Source: an uncultured Oscillospiraceae bacterium (GTDB lineage: Bacteria > Bacillota > Clostridia > Oscillospirales > Oscillospiraceae). From it: a stretch of 44,329 bases of DNA. The notes below the pieces were generated by a model that saw only the letters and a program-made list of their open reading frames with translations, made no database searches and had not been told where the DNA came from. Of this stretch, positions 1 to 7,515 are shown in pieces. A program made the translations under genes and the position numbers. Each line of letters begins with the position of its first letter. Position 1 is the stretch's first letter. Where the stretch lies: NCBI GenBank assembly GCA_949948775.1, contig CATLHC010000015.1, positions 1 through 44,329 of the forward strand, given 5' to 3'.

Positions 1-54
1 CGCCAGAAACAGCAAATCGTGAACACTCTTTTTGAGCAAGGCAGTACCTGATTT

Positions 55-528
55 TTGTTACTCCCGCCGCCGAAAAATGACAAAATTTCTTCGGCGTTTT
101 CTTACAATTTCAAATCGGCGTTGACATCCACCCACTCCGTCCTGGCCAGCGACATCGGCGACCGGTCGCTGGGCTATGAGATGTTCCAGAAAGCCTGTCT
201 CATCGACCTGGACAACGCCAACCCCCACTCCTCCGACGCGGGCATCCATGCCGCCAGTTGCGGCGGGCTGTGGCAGTGTGTGGTGCAGGGCTTCGGCGGG
301 CTGCGTATGCTGGGCGGCAAGCTGAGGATCAGCCCTAATCTGCCGAAAGCGTGGAACAGATTAAACTACACCTTGCTGTGGAAGGGCCAGAGGCTGGCGG
401 TAACGGTGTCGCCGGGGATGGTGGAGATCGTCAACCAGACTGGAATAGCCCCCGTCACTTTGAAGGTGTGGGAAACGGAGTATAGCTTTGGCAAAGATCT
501 TATTGTCCTTAGAAAAGCCGCCCATTAG
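55..528 (+). pseudogene. Truncated C-terminal relic of a GH65 glycoside phosphorylase/hydrolase
   Basis: The translated product resembles the last quarter of family GH65 enzymes (maltose/kojibiose/trehalose phosphorylases). It has the T-H-S-V-L-type segment that follows the helical catalytic core, then GDRSLGYEMF, DLDN, a DAGIHAAS-like stretch and GLWQCVVQGFGGLRM, followed by the C-terminal beta-sheet domain that ends at the stop. Family members are about 750-780 residues; only about 140 are here, and the general-acid region is absent. An in-frame stop (49-51) lies just upstream, and the first 15-20 codons do not look like GH65, so the 5' part is deleted or replaced rather than cut by the window edge. 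The TTG at 55 is only the first open codon. It is inferred to be non-functional. Confidence 0.6.
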
Positions 529-557
529 TTTATGAAAGCCGTTGCGCGTAAACCCAC

Positions 558-586
558 TTGTCCTTTGCCGCAATATGACATATAAT
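558..586 (+). promoter_or_regulatory. Candidate sigma-A promoter for the small membrane protein
   Basis: TTGTCC (558-563), a 17-bp spacer and TATAAT (581-586). The predicted start near 593 would exclude the upstream ATG at 575 as the gene start and favour ATG 626. Confidence 0.45.
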
Positions 587-625
587 ATCCAAGAAAACCC
601 GTTGGTTGAAAGAATAGATGCGGCC

Positions 626-1132
626 ATGGAAAACAGCAGACCCAGAGGCAGAGAGAAAAACGCGACCGGCCCCGGCAAAAGCGTACAGAGGCGGGGCGCA
701 GGTCTGGGCACCAGACCGGTGGGGGAGGCTGGAGGTTATCAGGATCGAACCCCGCAAAGCGGCGGCATCCGTGGCCCCGGCAGCCGGGGAGGTGGGATAA
801 GGCTGATTGTTCTGCTGCTGGCCCTGCTGCTGGGCGGCTCCTTTGGGCGCATTTCCGGTCTGAATGAAAGCAACAGCGAATTCTTGAGCGACCGGGCCTT
901 GGATGATGAAGAGATGGCTCAGTATCTGGCGGAAAAACGCTTTCCCGCTGAGGCGCTGCTGTGGCAGGAGGGAGAGGACGGGGTTCCCGTCATCCGGCTG
1001 AGCGAGGAACAGTGGGGGCTGGTCCACTCCCTGGAGCTGTCCCGCGCTCAGATGTGGGAAGATAAAACGAGCGAGAACGTGGAACGGGATGCCGTTCAAA
1101 ATTGCGAACAGGATCAAATGGGCTTAATATAG
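626..1132 (+). CDS. Small single-pass membrane protein, unknown function
   Basis: Unrecognised protein of 168 residues from ATG 626 (185 from ATG 575). It has a basic, Gly/Arg-rich N-terminal part and one clear hydrophobic helix (core LIVLLLALLLGG, about residues 65-82). An acidic 80-residue C-terminal part follows, rich in Glu, Asp and Leu and ending in VQNCEQDQMGLI. By the positive-inside rule the acidic tail should lie outside the membrane. The start is uncertain: ATG 575 lies upstream of the TATAAT box, while ATG 626 lies downstream but has only a weak AG-rich ribosome site. It sits 25 bp before the nitroreductase gene on the same strand. Codon use is normal for the region. No function can be given. 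Confidence 0.5.
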   Translation: MENSRPRGREKNATGPGKSVQRRGAGLGTRPVGEAGGYQDRTPQSGGIRGPGSRGGGIRLIVLLLALLLGGSFGRISGLNESNSEFLSDRALDDEEMAQYLAEKRFPAEALLWQEGEDGVPVIRLSEEQWGLVHSLELSRAQMWEDKTSENVERDAVQNCEQDQMGLI

Positions 1133-1157
1133 CCGCTGAATGGGAGGAGCGTTCAAC

Positions 1158-1973
1158 ATGAATGAGATTTTGGCCGCGCTGCTTGCGAGGAAGTCCGTGC
1201 GCGCTTACACGGGGGAATCTGTCTCGGCGGAGAAAAAGGAACTGATTCTTAGGGCTGCTTGTGCGGCGCCCACCGCCGGCAACCAGCAGCTCTACACGAT
1301 TTTGGACATCACGGACCAGAGCGTCAAGGACCGGTTAGCGGTCTCCTGCGACGGCCAGCCGTTTATCGCGAAGGCTGAGGTGGTGCTGATCTTTTGCGCC
1401 GACTGCCAAAAATGGTATGACGCATTCGTCGATGGCGGCTGCGAACCGCGCCTTCCGAGGGCAGGGGATCTGATGCTGGCGGTGACGGACTGCGCGATTG
1501 CAGCCCAAAACGCAGTGACCGCCGCAGACAGCTTAGGGCTGGGCTCCTGCTATATTGGGGATATCATGGAGCGGTGTGCGTTCCATCGGGAGCTGCTCAA
1601 CCTTCCAGACTATGTGTTTCCGGCGGTCATGCTGGTGATTGGGGTGCCCACACAGCAGCAGCTGGAGCGGCCGAAGCCGGAGCGGTGCGGTTTAAAGCAC
1701 ATTGTCCACGAAAACGCATACCGCCGTATGGCCCCGGAAGAACTGCGGGAAATGCTTGCCCCGCAGGCCGGCCGACAGCCATACAAAGAGTGGCTGGCCG
1801 CCTTTTGCAATCGAAAATACCAGTCTGACTTTTCCAGGGAAATGTCCCGCTCCGTGGAGGAGTATCTGAGCGCCTTCCAGCCGCCCCGCCCGGAGGAAGG
1901 CGGGCGGTCCAAAGAAACCGAAGACAGTAAAAAGGGAGAAGAGCGCGCTGAAAAAGATTCTGATTCTCATTGA
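1158..1973 (+). CDS. Nitroreductase-family FMN oxidoreductase
   Basis: A predicted FMN-dependent NAD(P)H oxidoreductase of 271 residues, cytoplasmic and normally a homodimer. The N-terminal RKSVRAYTGE motif contacts the FMN phosphate in this family. APTAGNQQ at about residues 32-39, the GLGSCYIGDI segment near 130 and the Pro-rich PAVMLVIGVP strand are all typical of the NfsA/NfrA branch. The physiological substrate (nitro compounds, quinones or flavins) cannot be read from sequence. ATG 1158 is chosen because GGAGGAG lies 8-9 bases upstream; the frame opens at 1140 but without a ribosome site. The last 25 residues are a charged, Lys/Glu/Asp-rich tail beyond the normal fold. No partner gene is obvious nearby. 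Confidence 0.85.
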   Translation: MNEILAALLARKSVRAYTGESVSAEKKELILRAACAAPTAGNQQLYTILDITDQSVKDRLAVSCDGQPFIAKAEVVLIFCADCQKWYDAFVDGGCEPRLPRAGDLMLAVTDCAIAAQNAVTAADSLGLGSCYIGDIMERCAFHRELLNLPDYVFPAVMLVIGVPTQQQLERPKPERCGLKHIVHENAYRRMAPEELREMLAPQAGRQPYKEWLAAFCNRKYQSDFSREMSRSVEEYLSAFQPPRPEEGGRSKETEDSKKGEERAEKDSDSH

Positions 1974-1982
1974 TATGCAGAG

Positions 1983-2072
1983 TACTTTATTGACGGAACT
2001 TTGGGCGCGCCGGAGGCCGCAACCGTTGTGGATCGGGCGGCGGAGGAGATCAAATCTGCTTTAAAAGAGTGA
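1983..2072 (+). pseudogene. Possible C-terminal gene relic of about 29 residues
   Basis: Immediately after the nitroreductase stop, a short open stretch reads YFIDGTLGAPEAATVVDRA and continues as an amphipathic helix to a TGA. It has no start codon or ribosome site. It looks like the end of a larger redox or nucleotide-binding protein, but the family could not be identified. Confidence 0.3.
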
Positions 2073-2128
2073 TGCTAAGGCTCCTTCTAAAAACACCGTT
2101 TAAGCCGAATCACAGTTCAAAAAAAGTC

Positions 2129-2157
2129 TTGCAAAGCGGGGAAGATAGGGGTACAAT
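2129..2157 (+). promoter_or_regulatory. Sigma-A promoter of the thiamine operon
   Basis: TTGCAA (2129-2134), a 17-bp spacer and TACAAT (2152-2157). Transcription should begin near 2164, a few bases before the TPP aptamer, as expected for a riboswitch leader. Confidence 0.75.
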
Positions 2158-2171
2158 ATCCCTGACAATAG

Positions 2172-2262
2172 AACAGACGGGAGCTTGTAGTACAGGCTGA
2201 GAGGAAGGTGTGACCTTCGACCGATAACCTGATTTGGATAATGCCAACGTAGGGATGCTTTG
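2172..2262 (+). promoter_or_regulatory. TPP riboswitch (THI element)
   Basis: The conserved aptamer parts are present in order: a GGGAGC 5' strand, a short helix, CTGAGAGG (J3/2, which binds the pyrimidine of TPP), and an optional P3a hairpin GAAGGT/ACCTTC. Then come GACCGATAACCTGAT, GGATAATGCC and AACGTAGGGA, which form the pyrophosphate-binding P4/P5 arm. In this family TPP binding favours premature termination. The terminator hairpin lies 20 bases downstream and the thiW start about 280 bases downstream, so TPP should shut off the whole thi operon. Confidence 0.95.
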
Positions 2263-2282
2263 TGACAGCACGCATTTTGATG

Positions 2283-2314
2283 GAAGCCGCCAAATCGGGC
2301 GGCTTCTGTTTTTT
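2283..2314 (+). terminator. Riboswitch-controlled intrinsic terminator
   Basis: A 9-bp GC-rich stem (2283-2291 with 2298-2306, loop AAATCG) is followed by TGTTTTTT. It sits directly after the TPP aptamer and is the expected expression platform. Confidence 0.85.
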
Positions 2315-2401
2315 GTCTCCATCTTTTTTGAAAGGAAGTGAGAACTGGCGTCTCCCAATTTCATTTGGGCGGGCAGGAGGGGAGCGCCTCAGGCCTTGTA
2401 G

Positions 2402-2504
2402 AGAACAGCGATGGGAAGCCGTGTTCCGGCGTGAGAGGAAGCCAGTGAGCTTCGACCGACGATCCTTCTGCGGCGGAGGCCGCGCATTTGGGGAGCGACG
2501 CTGT
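2402..2504 (+). promoter_or_regulatory. Second TPP-aptamer-like element with an altered P4/P5 arm
   Basis: This stretch resembles the 5' half of the upstream TPP riboswitch. Both have GAACAG followed by a GGGA(A)GC strand, a small helix (here GCC/GGC), and TGAGAGG (J3/2). Both then have an optional hairpin (here GAAGC/GCTTC against GAAGGT/ACCTTC upstream, a compensated change) and CGACCGA. The CCTGAT...GGATAATGCC...CGTAGGG half that binds pyrophosphate is absent. In its place is a GCGGC/GCCGC hairpin flanked by ATCC and GGGGA. A perfect 6-bp closing helix, ACAGCG (2405-2410) with CGCTGT (2499-2504), would hold it together. Just upstream, 2347-2356 and 2379-2388 form another stem. It could be a decayed duplicate aptamer or a variant sensing a different thiamine precursor. 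Confidence 0.45.
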
Positions 2505-2543
2505 GACTGCCGTTCTCACATCATTTTCAAAGGAGATCACACC

Positions 2544-3059
2544 ATGAAGAACATGAACCGTACCCAGAAGCTGTGTCTTGCCGCTGTTTTGTGCGCCGTG
2601 GCGGTGGCGGGGAGCCTATTTTATTTCCCCATCGCCGGGAGCAAGTGCGCCCCGGTGCAGCATATGGTCAACATCCTGTGCGCCGTCCTGCTTGGCCCCG
2701 GCTACGGCGTGGGCGCTGCCTTTGTGGCCAGCCTGCTCCGCAATCTTTTGGGCCAGGGCAGTCCCATGGCCTTCCCCGGCAGCATGTGCGGGGCGCTGCT
2801 GTGCGGGTTGGCCTATTGGAAGACAAAAAACATCCCCCTTACCTTGGCGGCGGAGGTGTTCGGCACGGCGGTGCTGGGCGGGCTGTGCGCCTACCCGGTG
2901 GCCATTTTGGTCATGGGGAAGAACGCGGGCGAAATCGCTTTTTATGCTTACATCATCCCGTTTTTTATCTCCACGGCGGCGGGCGCGGTGCTGTCCGGGG
3001 TCATCCTGGGGGCGCTGAGCAAGTCCGGCGCGCTGAAGCATCCGGCAAAGGAGGGTTGA
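2544..3059 (+). CDS. thiW: ThiW, ECF-type thiamine-precursor (thiazole) transporter S component
   Basis: A 171-residue integral membrane protein with about five or six hydrophobic helices. It carries the ThiW signature: PIAGSKCAPVQHMVNILCA, then VLLGPGYGVGAAFVAS, LLRNLLGQGS and MAFPGSMCGALL. ThiW proteins are substrate-binding S components of energy-coupling-factor transporters and are associated with uptake of the thiazole moiety or related precursors. The shared ECF ATPases and T component are not in this window. ATG 2544 has AAAGGAG at the right distance; the frame stays open upstream but runs through the leader RNA. Only 3 bp separate it from thiM, the kinase for imported thiazole, which supports the substrate guess. 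It is controlled by the TPP riboswitch upstream. Confidence 0.85.
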   Translation: MKNMNRTQKLCLAAVLCAVAVAGSLFYFPIAGSKCAPVQHMVNILCAVLLGPGYGVGAAFVASLLRNLLGQGSPMAFPGSMCGALLCGLAYWKTKNIPLTLAAEVFGTAVLGGLCAYPVAILVMGKNAGEIAFYAYIIPFFISTAAGAVLSGVILGALSKSGALKHPAKEG

Positions 3060-3062
3060 GCC

Positions 3063-3884
3063 ATGCTGGGAGAATTGCTTGACAACGTGAGGCAGCGTCA
3101 TCCGCTGATCCACAACATCACCAACTATGTCACCGTCAACGACTGCGCCAACATCCTGCTGGCCTGCGGCGCCTCGCCCATCATGGCCGACGACCTGGGC
3201 GAGGTGGAGGAGATCACCGCTTTGTGCGCCGGGCTGAACATCAACATCGGGACTCTGAACGCCCGGACCATCCCCGCTATGCTGGCTGCGGGGAAAAAGG
3301 CCAACCAGCTGGGCCATCCGGCGGTGCTGGATCCGGTGGGGGCGGGGGCGTCCAGGCTGAGGACCGACACCGCCCTGCGTCTGCTGGACCAGGTGCGCTT
3401 TGCCGTCATCCGGGGGAACATCTCCGAAATCAAGACCCTGGCCCTGGGGGGCGGCTCCACCCAGGGGGTGGACGCCGACCTGGGCGACGCGGTGACGGAG
3501 GACTCCCTGGAGGAAGCGGTTCGCTTCGCCAAGGGCTTTGCTCGGAAAACCGGGGCGGTCATCGCCATCACCGGCGCCATCGACATTGTGGCCGACGGAG
3601 AGCGAGCCTTTTGCATCTTCAACGGCCACCCCATGATGAGCCGCGTCACCGGGACGGGCTGCCAGCTGTCCGCCATGACGGCGGCCTATATCACCGCCAA
3701 TCCGGACCGGCTGCTGGAGGCTGCTGCTGCGGCGGTGTGCGCTATGGGCGTATGCGGCCAGCTGGCCCATCAGCGTTTGGGTGAACTGGACGGTAATTCC
3801 ACCTACCGCAATGATATCATCGACGCGGTCTATCATTTGAATGGGGAGACCTTGGAGCAAAAGGCCAATTATCAGATATTTTGA
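3063..3884 (+). CDS. thiM: Hydroxyethylthiazole kinase
   Basis: A 273-residue cytoplasmic kinase that phosphorylates salvaged 4-methyl-5-(2-hydroxyethyl)thiazole with ATP, feeding ThiE. It shows the ThiM start HPLIHNITNYVTVNDCAN, the substrate segment ASPIMADD, LDPVGAGASRLR, VIRGNISEIK and the catalytic VTGTGCQLSAM anion-hole loop with its Cys. Length matches the family (about 265-275). ATG 3063 has GGAGG-like AAAGGAGGG overlapping the thiW stop. It is third in the leader-controlled operon and overlaps the region before thiE by translational coupling. Without thiG, thiF, thiS or thiH nearby, this kinase is the only local source of thiazole phosphate. Confidence 0.95.
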   Translation: MLGELLDNVRQRHPLIHNITNYVTVNDCANILLACGASPIMADDLGEVEEITALCAGLNINIGTLNARTIPAMLAAGKKANQLGHPAVLDPVGAGASRLRTDTALRLLDQVRFAVIRGNISEIKTLALGGGSTQGVDADLGDAVTEDSLEEAVRFAKGFARKTGAVIAITGAIDIVADGERAFCIFNGHPMMSRVTGTGCQLSAMTAAYITANPDRLLEAAAAAVCAMGVCGQLAHQRLGELDGNSTYRNDIIDAVYHLNGETLEQKANYQIF

Positions 3885-3898
3885 CAGGATGTGGGACC

Positions 3899-4540
3899 AT
3901 GAGATGTGAAAAGGAGACCATGCTGCTCTACGCCGTCACTGACCGGGCCTGGACAGGGGCTCAGACCCTGTACCAGCAGGTGGAGTGCGCTCTAAAAGGG
4001 GGCGTCACCTGCGTCCAGCTCCGGGAGAAGGACCTGCCGGAGGCGGAGTTTCTGGCGGAGGCCAGGGAGATTGGGGCCCTGTGCCGCACCTATGGTGTGC
4101 CGTTCATCATCAACGACAACGTGGAAATCGCCCTGGCCTGCGGCGCGGACGGCGTCCACGTGGGCCAGAGCGATATGGAGGCGGGCCGGGTCCGGGCCAA
4201 CCTGGGCGAGGGCATGATGATCGGCGTGTCCGCCCGGACCGTGGAGGAGGCCCTGGCGGCCCAGCGGGCTGGGGCGGACTATCTGGGGGTGGGGGCGGTG
4301 TTCTCCACCTCCACCAAGCTGGATGCCAAGGCGGTGTCCCGTCAGACGCTGAAGGACATCTGCGCCGCCGTGGACATTCCCGTCACCGCCATCGGCGGGA
4401 TCAGCAAAGACAACATTCTGGAGCTGTCCGGCACGGGCGTCGACGGCGTGGCCCTGGTGTCCGCTATCTTTGGGGCGGAGGACATCGAGGGCCGCTGCCG
4501 GGAGCTGAAGGAGCTGGCCCGCAGGGCGGCGGGCGTATGA
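3899..4540 (+). CDS. thiE: Thiamine-phosphate synthase
   Basis: A 213-residue TIM-barrel enzyme that joins HMP-PP and thiazole phosphate to give thiamine monophosphate. Visible hallmarks are LLYAVTDR at the start, VQLREKDL (pyrophosphate-binding strand), FIINDNVEIAL, ADGVHVGQSDME, IGVSART, the flexible GVGAVFSTSTK loop, and PVTAIGGIS plus GVALVSAIFG at the phosphate site. ATG 3899 is preferred (AGGA 9 bases upstream); ATG 3920 has GGAG too close, and an upstream TTG overlaps thiM. Its stop overlaps the next gene as ATGA, so the two are probably translationally coupled. Confidence 0.95.
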   Translation: MRCEKETMLLYAVTDRAWTGAQTLYQQVECALKGGVTCVQLREKDLPEAEFLAEAREIGALCRTYGVPFIINDNVEIALACGADGVHVGQSDMEAGRVRANLGEGMMIGVSARTVEEALAAQRAGADYLGVGAVFSTSTKLDAKAVSRQTLKDICAAVDIPVTAIGGISKDNILELSGTGVDGVALVSAIFGAEDIEGRCRELKELARRAAGV

Positions 4541-5196
4541 TTACCGGCGCGATTTTTGACGTGGACGGCACCCTGCTGGACTCCATGTCCGTCTGGGACA
4601 CCATCGGAGAGGACTATCTGCGCTCCATCGGGTATACCCCCCGAGAAAACCTGAATGAGACGTTCCAGACCATGAGCCTCCGGCAAGCGGCGCGGTATTA
4701 TCAGACCGAGTACGGCGTGACGCTGTCTATCGAGGAGATTGTGGACGGCGTGAACAGCCGGCTGGAACATTTTTACTGGGAGCAGGTCCCGCTGAAGCCG
4801 GGGGTAGGGGAATTTGTGCGGGAGCTGTCCCGCCGGAGGGTGAGGCTGTGCATCGCCACCGCTACAGATCGGTATCTGGTGGAGGCCGCCCTAGAGCGCT
4901 GCGGGGTGCTGCCCTATTTTGAGAGGATCTTCACCTGTACCGAGGTGGGGAAGGGCAAGGACGAGCCGGATATTTTTGAGGCGGCGCTCCGCTTCCTGGG
5001 GACCGAGAGATCAAAAACCGTGGTCTTTGAGGACGCGCTCTACGCCGCCCGGACGGCCAGGGCGGACGGGTTCCCGGTGGCCGCCGTATACGACCGCCAC
5101 GAGAAGCGGCAGGAGGAGCTGAACGCACTGGCTGATATTTACTTGGCGGATTTCTCAGAGTTTGATCTGTTTTGGAAGCTCGCCTCGGCGTTTTAG
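4537..5196 (+). CDS. HAD-family phosphatase, candidate thiamine-monophosphate phosphatase
   Basis: A 219-residue haloacid dehalogenase-like phosphatase. Motif I is FDVDGTLLDSM (nucleophile and acid Asp near residues 8 and 10), a helical cap of subclass I type follows, motif II is CIATATDRY, a KGKDEPDIF segment carries the Lys, and motif III is VVFEDALYAA. It starts on the ATGA overlapping the thiE stop and so is an integral operon member. The operon has thiN (which pyrophosphorylates free thiamine) and no thiL, so something must dephosphorylate ThiE's product. This enzyme is the best local candidate. That role is inference; HAD phosphatases are often promiscuous and it could instead act on another thiamine intermediate. 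Confidence 0.8.
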   Translation: MITGAIFDVDGTLLDSMSVWDTIGEDYLRSIGYTPRENLNETFQTMSLRQAARYYQTEYGVTLSIEEIVDGVNSRLEHFYWEQVPLKPGVGEFVRELSRRRVRLCIATATDRYLVEAALERCGVLPYFERIFTCTEVGKGKDEPDIFEAALRFLGTERSKTVVFEDALYAARTARADGFPVAAVYDRHEKRQEELNALADIYLADFSEFDLFWKLASAF

Positions 5197-5304
5197 CCGG
5201 AGACTTCAAGCGGCGGATGGATTGAGGGCGCCTCATCGGCACAAGCTCCAGATCGCTCGTTTCCGCCTGCGGCGAAAATTTGCTCATTCCGCTGCGCCTC
5301 CTCT

Positions 5305-5336
5305 CCCCACAAAGCCGGAAGTTCGGCTTTGCGGGG
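5305..5336 (+). other. Intergenic hairpin inside the thi operon
   Basis: The only sizeable gap within the operon (5197-5378, 182 bp) has no convincing coding frame. It contains a strong hairpin: CCCC-a-CAAAGCCG, loop GAAGTT, CGGCTTTG-c-GGGG. No T-tract follows, so it is not a standard terminator. It may be an RNA-processing or stability element, or a copy of a dispersed palindromic repeat. Confidence 0.4.
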
Positions 5337-5378
5337 GTCCCGCTGGCGCGCGATCAATATAATGCAAGGAGGACAGCA

Positions 5379-6176
5379 ATGAAAACAGCATTATCAATCG
5401 CTGGAACTGACCCCAGCGGAGGCGCGGGAATCCAAGCCGATCTCAAGACCATGACCGCCCACGGCGTATACGCCATGACCGCCGTCACGGCCCTGGTGGC
5501 CCAGAACACCACCGGCGTAAAGAGCATTGTGGAGTCAAGCCCGGAGTTTTTGGCCCAGCAGCTGGACTGTGTGTTCACCGATATCTTCCCCGACGCGGTG
5601 AAGACCGGCATGGTGGCCAGCGTGCCGCTGATCCAGGTCATCGCGGACAAGCTGGAGGAGTACGGGGCAAAGAATATTGTGGTGGACCCGGTGATGGTGG
5701 CCACCTCCGGCGACCGCCTTATCTCGGAGGACGCCGTCGGTGCGCTGAAACGCCGCCTGTTCCCGCTGGCGGCGGTGATTACCCCCAACATCCCAGAGGC
5801 GGAGCTGCTGGCCGGTATGTCCATTACCGACGCCGGCGGCATGGAGCGGGCCGCCCGGACCATTTACGACGCCTGCGGCTGCGCCGTGCTGTGCAAAGGG
5901 GGCCACCGGCTCAACGACGCCAGCGATTTCCTGTACGCAGGCGGGGAGGGGCGGTGGTTCCACGGCAGGCGGGTGAACAACCCCAACACCCACGGCACGG
6001 GCTGCACCCTGTCCAGCGCCATCGCCTCCAACCTGGCCTTGGGCCGGGACCTGGAAACCTCCGTGGAGCGGGCCAAGGCGTACCTGTCCGGGGCGCTGGG
6101 GGCCATGCTGGATCTGGGGAAGGGCAGCGGTCCTCTGGACCACACCTTTGCCATCAGCGGGCCATTCACCAGATAA
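5379..6176 (+). CDS. thiD: HMP/HMP-phosphate kinase
   Basis: A 265-residue ribokinase-fold enzyme that makes HMP-PP from the ThiC product HMP-P (and from salvaged HMP). Motifs are SIAGTDPSGGAGIQADLKT at the N-terminus, VVDPVMVATSGD, PNIPEAELL, CKGGH and the ATP/anion-hole signature NTHGTGCTLSSAIA near residue 210. ATG 5379 follows AAGGAGG by 6 bases; an upstream open stretch is not supported. It is not fused to ThiE as in some relatives. It lies 17 bp before thiC. Confidence 0.95.
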   Translation: MKTALSIAGTDPSGGAGIQADLKTMTAHGVYAMTAVTALVAQNTTGVKSIVESSPEFLAQQLDCVFTDIFPDAVKTGMVASVPLIQVIADKLEEYGAKNIVVDPVMVATSGDRLISEDAVGALKRRLFPLAAVITPNIPEAELLAGMSITDAGGMERAARTIYDACGCAVLCKGGHRLNDASDFLYAGGEGRWFHGRRVNNPNTHGTGCTLSSAIASNLALGRDLETSVERAKAYLSGALGAMLDLGKGSGPLDHTFAISGPFTR

Positions 6177-6193
6177 AAAGGAGGAAGACCGGA

Positions 6194-7501
6194 ATGGAAC
6201 GAACCTACGCGACACAGATGGACGCCGCCCGTCAGGGCATCATCACCCCCGAGATGGAGGCGGTAGCGAAAAAGGAGTACCGCACAACCGAGGAGATCCG
6301 GGAGTGGGTGGCCAAGGGTCAGGTGGCCATTTGCGCCAACAGACTGCACACCTGTCTGGAACCCAACGGAGTGGGCTCCATGCTGCGCACCAAGATCAAC
6401 GTGAATCTGGGGGTGTCCCGGGACTGCAAGGACTACGACGTGGAGATGAAAAAGGTCATGGCCGCGGTGGACATGGGGGCGGAGGCCATTATGGACCTGT
6501 CCTCCCACGGCAACACCCAGCCCTTCCGCCAGAAGCTGGTGCGGGAGTGCCCCGCCATGATTGGCACCGTGCCGGTGTACGACAGCGTGATCCACTACCA
6601 GCGGGACCTGGCCACGCTGACCGCCAAGGATTTCATCGACGTGGTCCGCCTCCACGCCCAGGACGGGGTGGACTTCGTCACCCTCCACTGCGGCATCACC
6701 CGCAAGACCATCGACCAAATCAGGACCCACAAGCGGAAGATGAACATCGTGTCCCGTGGCGGCTCGCTGGTGTTCGCCTGGATGAGCATGACCGGGGAGG
6801 AAAACCCGTTCTACCAGTATTTTGATGAGATCCTAGACATCTGCCGGGAGTACGACGTGACCATCTCCCTGGGGGACGCCTGCCGCCCCGGCTGTCTGGC
6901 CGACGCCAGCGACGTGTGCCAGATCGAGGAGCTGGTGCGGCTGGGTGAGCTGACCAAGCGGGCCTGGGCGAAGGATGTGCAGGTCATGGTGGAGGGCCCC
7001 GGCCACATGCCCCTGGACCAGATCGAGGCCAACATGAAGCTCCAGCAGACCATCTGCATGGGAGCGCCCTTCTACGTGCTGGGCCCCATCGTCACCGATA
7101 TCGCCCCCGGTTACGACCACATCACCTCCGCCATCGGCGGGGCGGTGGCGGCGTCCGCCGGAGCGGCCTTCCTGTGCTACGTCACCCCCGCCGAGCATTT
7201 GGCCCTGCCCAATGTGGACGACGTGAAGCAGGGCATCATCGCCTCCAAGATCGCCGCCCACGCGGCGGACATCGCCAAAAAAATCCCCCACGCCCGTGAC
7301 CTGGACGACGCCATGGCGGACGCCCGGCGGACCTTCGACTGGGAAAAGCAATGGGAATGCTCCCTGGACCCGGAGACCGCCCGCGCCATCCGGGCGGACC
7401 GCAGCCCGGAGCACGAGGACAGCTGCTCCATGTGCGGCAAGTTCTGCGCCGTGCGCAGCATGAACAAGGCGCTGAGCGGCGAGTACATCGACATCCTGTG
7501 A
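6194..7501 (+). CDS. thiC: HMP-phosphate synthase (radical SAM ThiC, short form)
   Basis: A 435-residue enzyme that rearranges aminoimidazole ribotide to HMP-P using a [4Fe-4S] cluster and S-adenosylmethionine. Strong family blocks are INVNLGVSRD, MDLSSHGN, GTVPVYDS, DFVTLHCGITRKT, SRGGSL, SLGDACRPGCLADA, EGPGHMPLDQIE, PFYVLGPIVTDIAPGYDHI and IGGAVAA. The cluster motif near residues 411-418 reads CSMCGKFC, i.e. CX2CX3C, one residue shorter than the textbook CX2CX4C. The protein also lacks the N-terminal domain of the roughly 600-residue proteobacterial forms, so it belongs to a short anaerobe-type branch. ATG 6194 has GGAGG 10 bases upstream. Confidence 0.95.
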   Translation: MERTYATQMDAARQGIITPEMEAVAKKEYRTTEEIREWVAKGQVAICANRLHTCLEPNGVGSMLRTKINVNLGVSRDCKDYDVEMKKVMAAVDMGAEAIMDLSSHGNTQPFRQKLVRECPAMIGTVPVYDSVIHYQRDLATLTAKDFIDVVRLHAQDGVDFVTLHCGITRKTIDQIRTHKRKMNIVSRGGSLVFAWMSMTGEENPFYQYFDEILDICREYDVTISLGDACRPGCLADASDVCQIEELVRLGELTKRAWAKDVQVMVEGPGHMPLDQIEANMKLQQTICMGAPFYVLGPIVTDIAPGYDHITSAIGGAVAASAGAAFLCYVTPAEHLALPNVDDVKQGIIASKIAAHAADIAKKIPHARDLDDAMADARRTFDWEKQWECSLDPETARAIRADRSPEHEDSCSMCGKFCAVRSMNKALSGEYIDIL

Positions 7502-7515
7502 CGGAGGGGAGCGGC

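Noticed and set aside
2411-2500. Cobalamin riboswitch, suggested by GGGAAGCCGTG and a later CCGGC
   Set aside because: The conserved B12-box (GCCACTG-type) is missing, and the element aligns better with the neighbouring TPP aptamer.
2616-3860. A 414-codon open frame on the minus strand opposite thiW and thiM
   Set aside because: It is the GC-rich shadow of two well-recognised plus-strand genes; its product is a His/Gly/Gln/Arg-rich sequence without family motifs.
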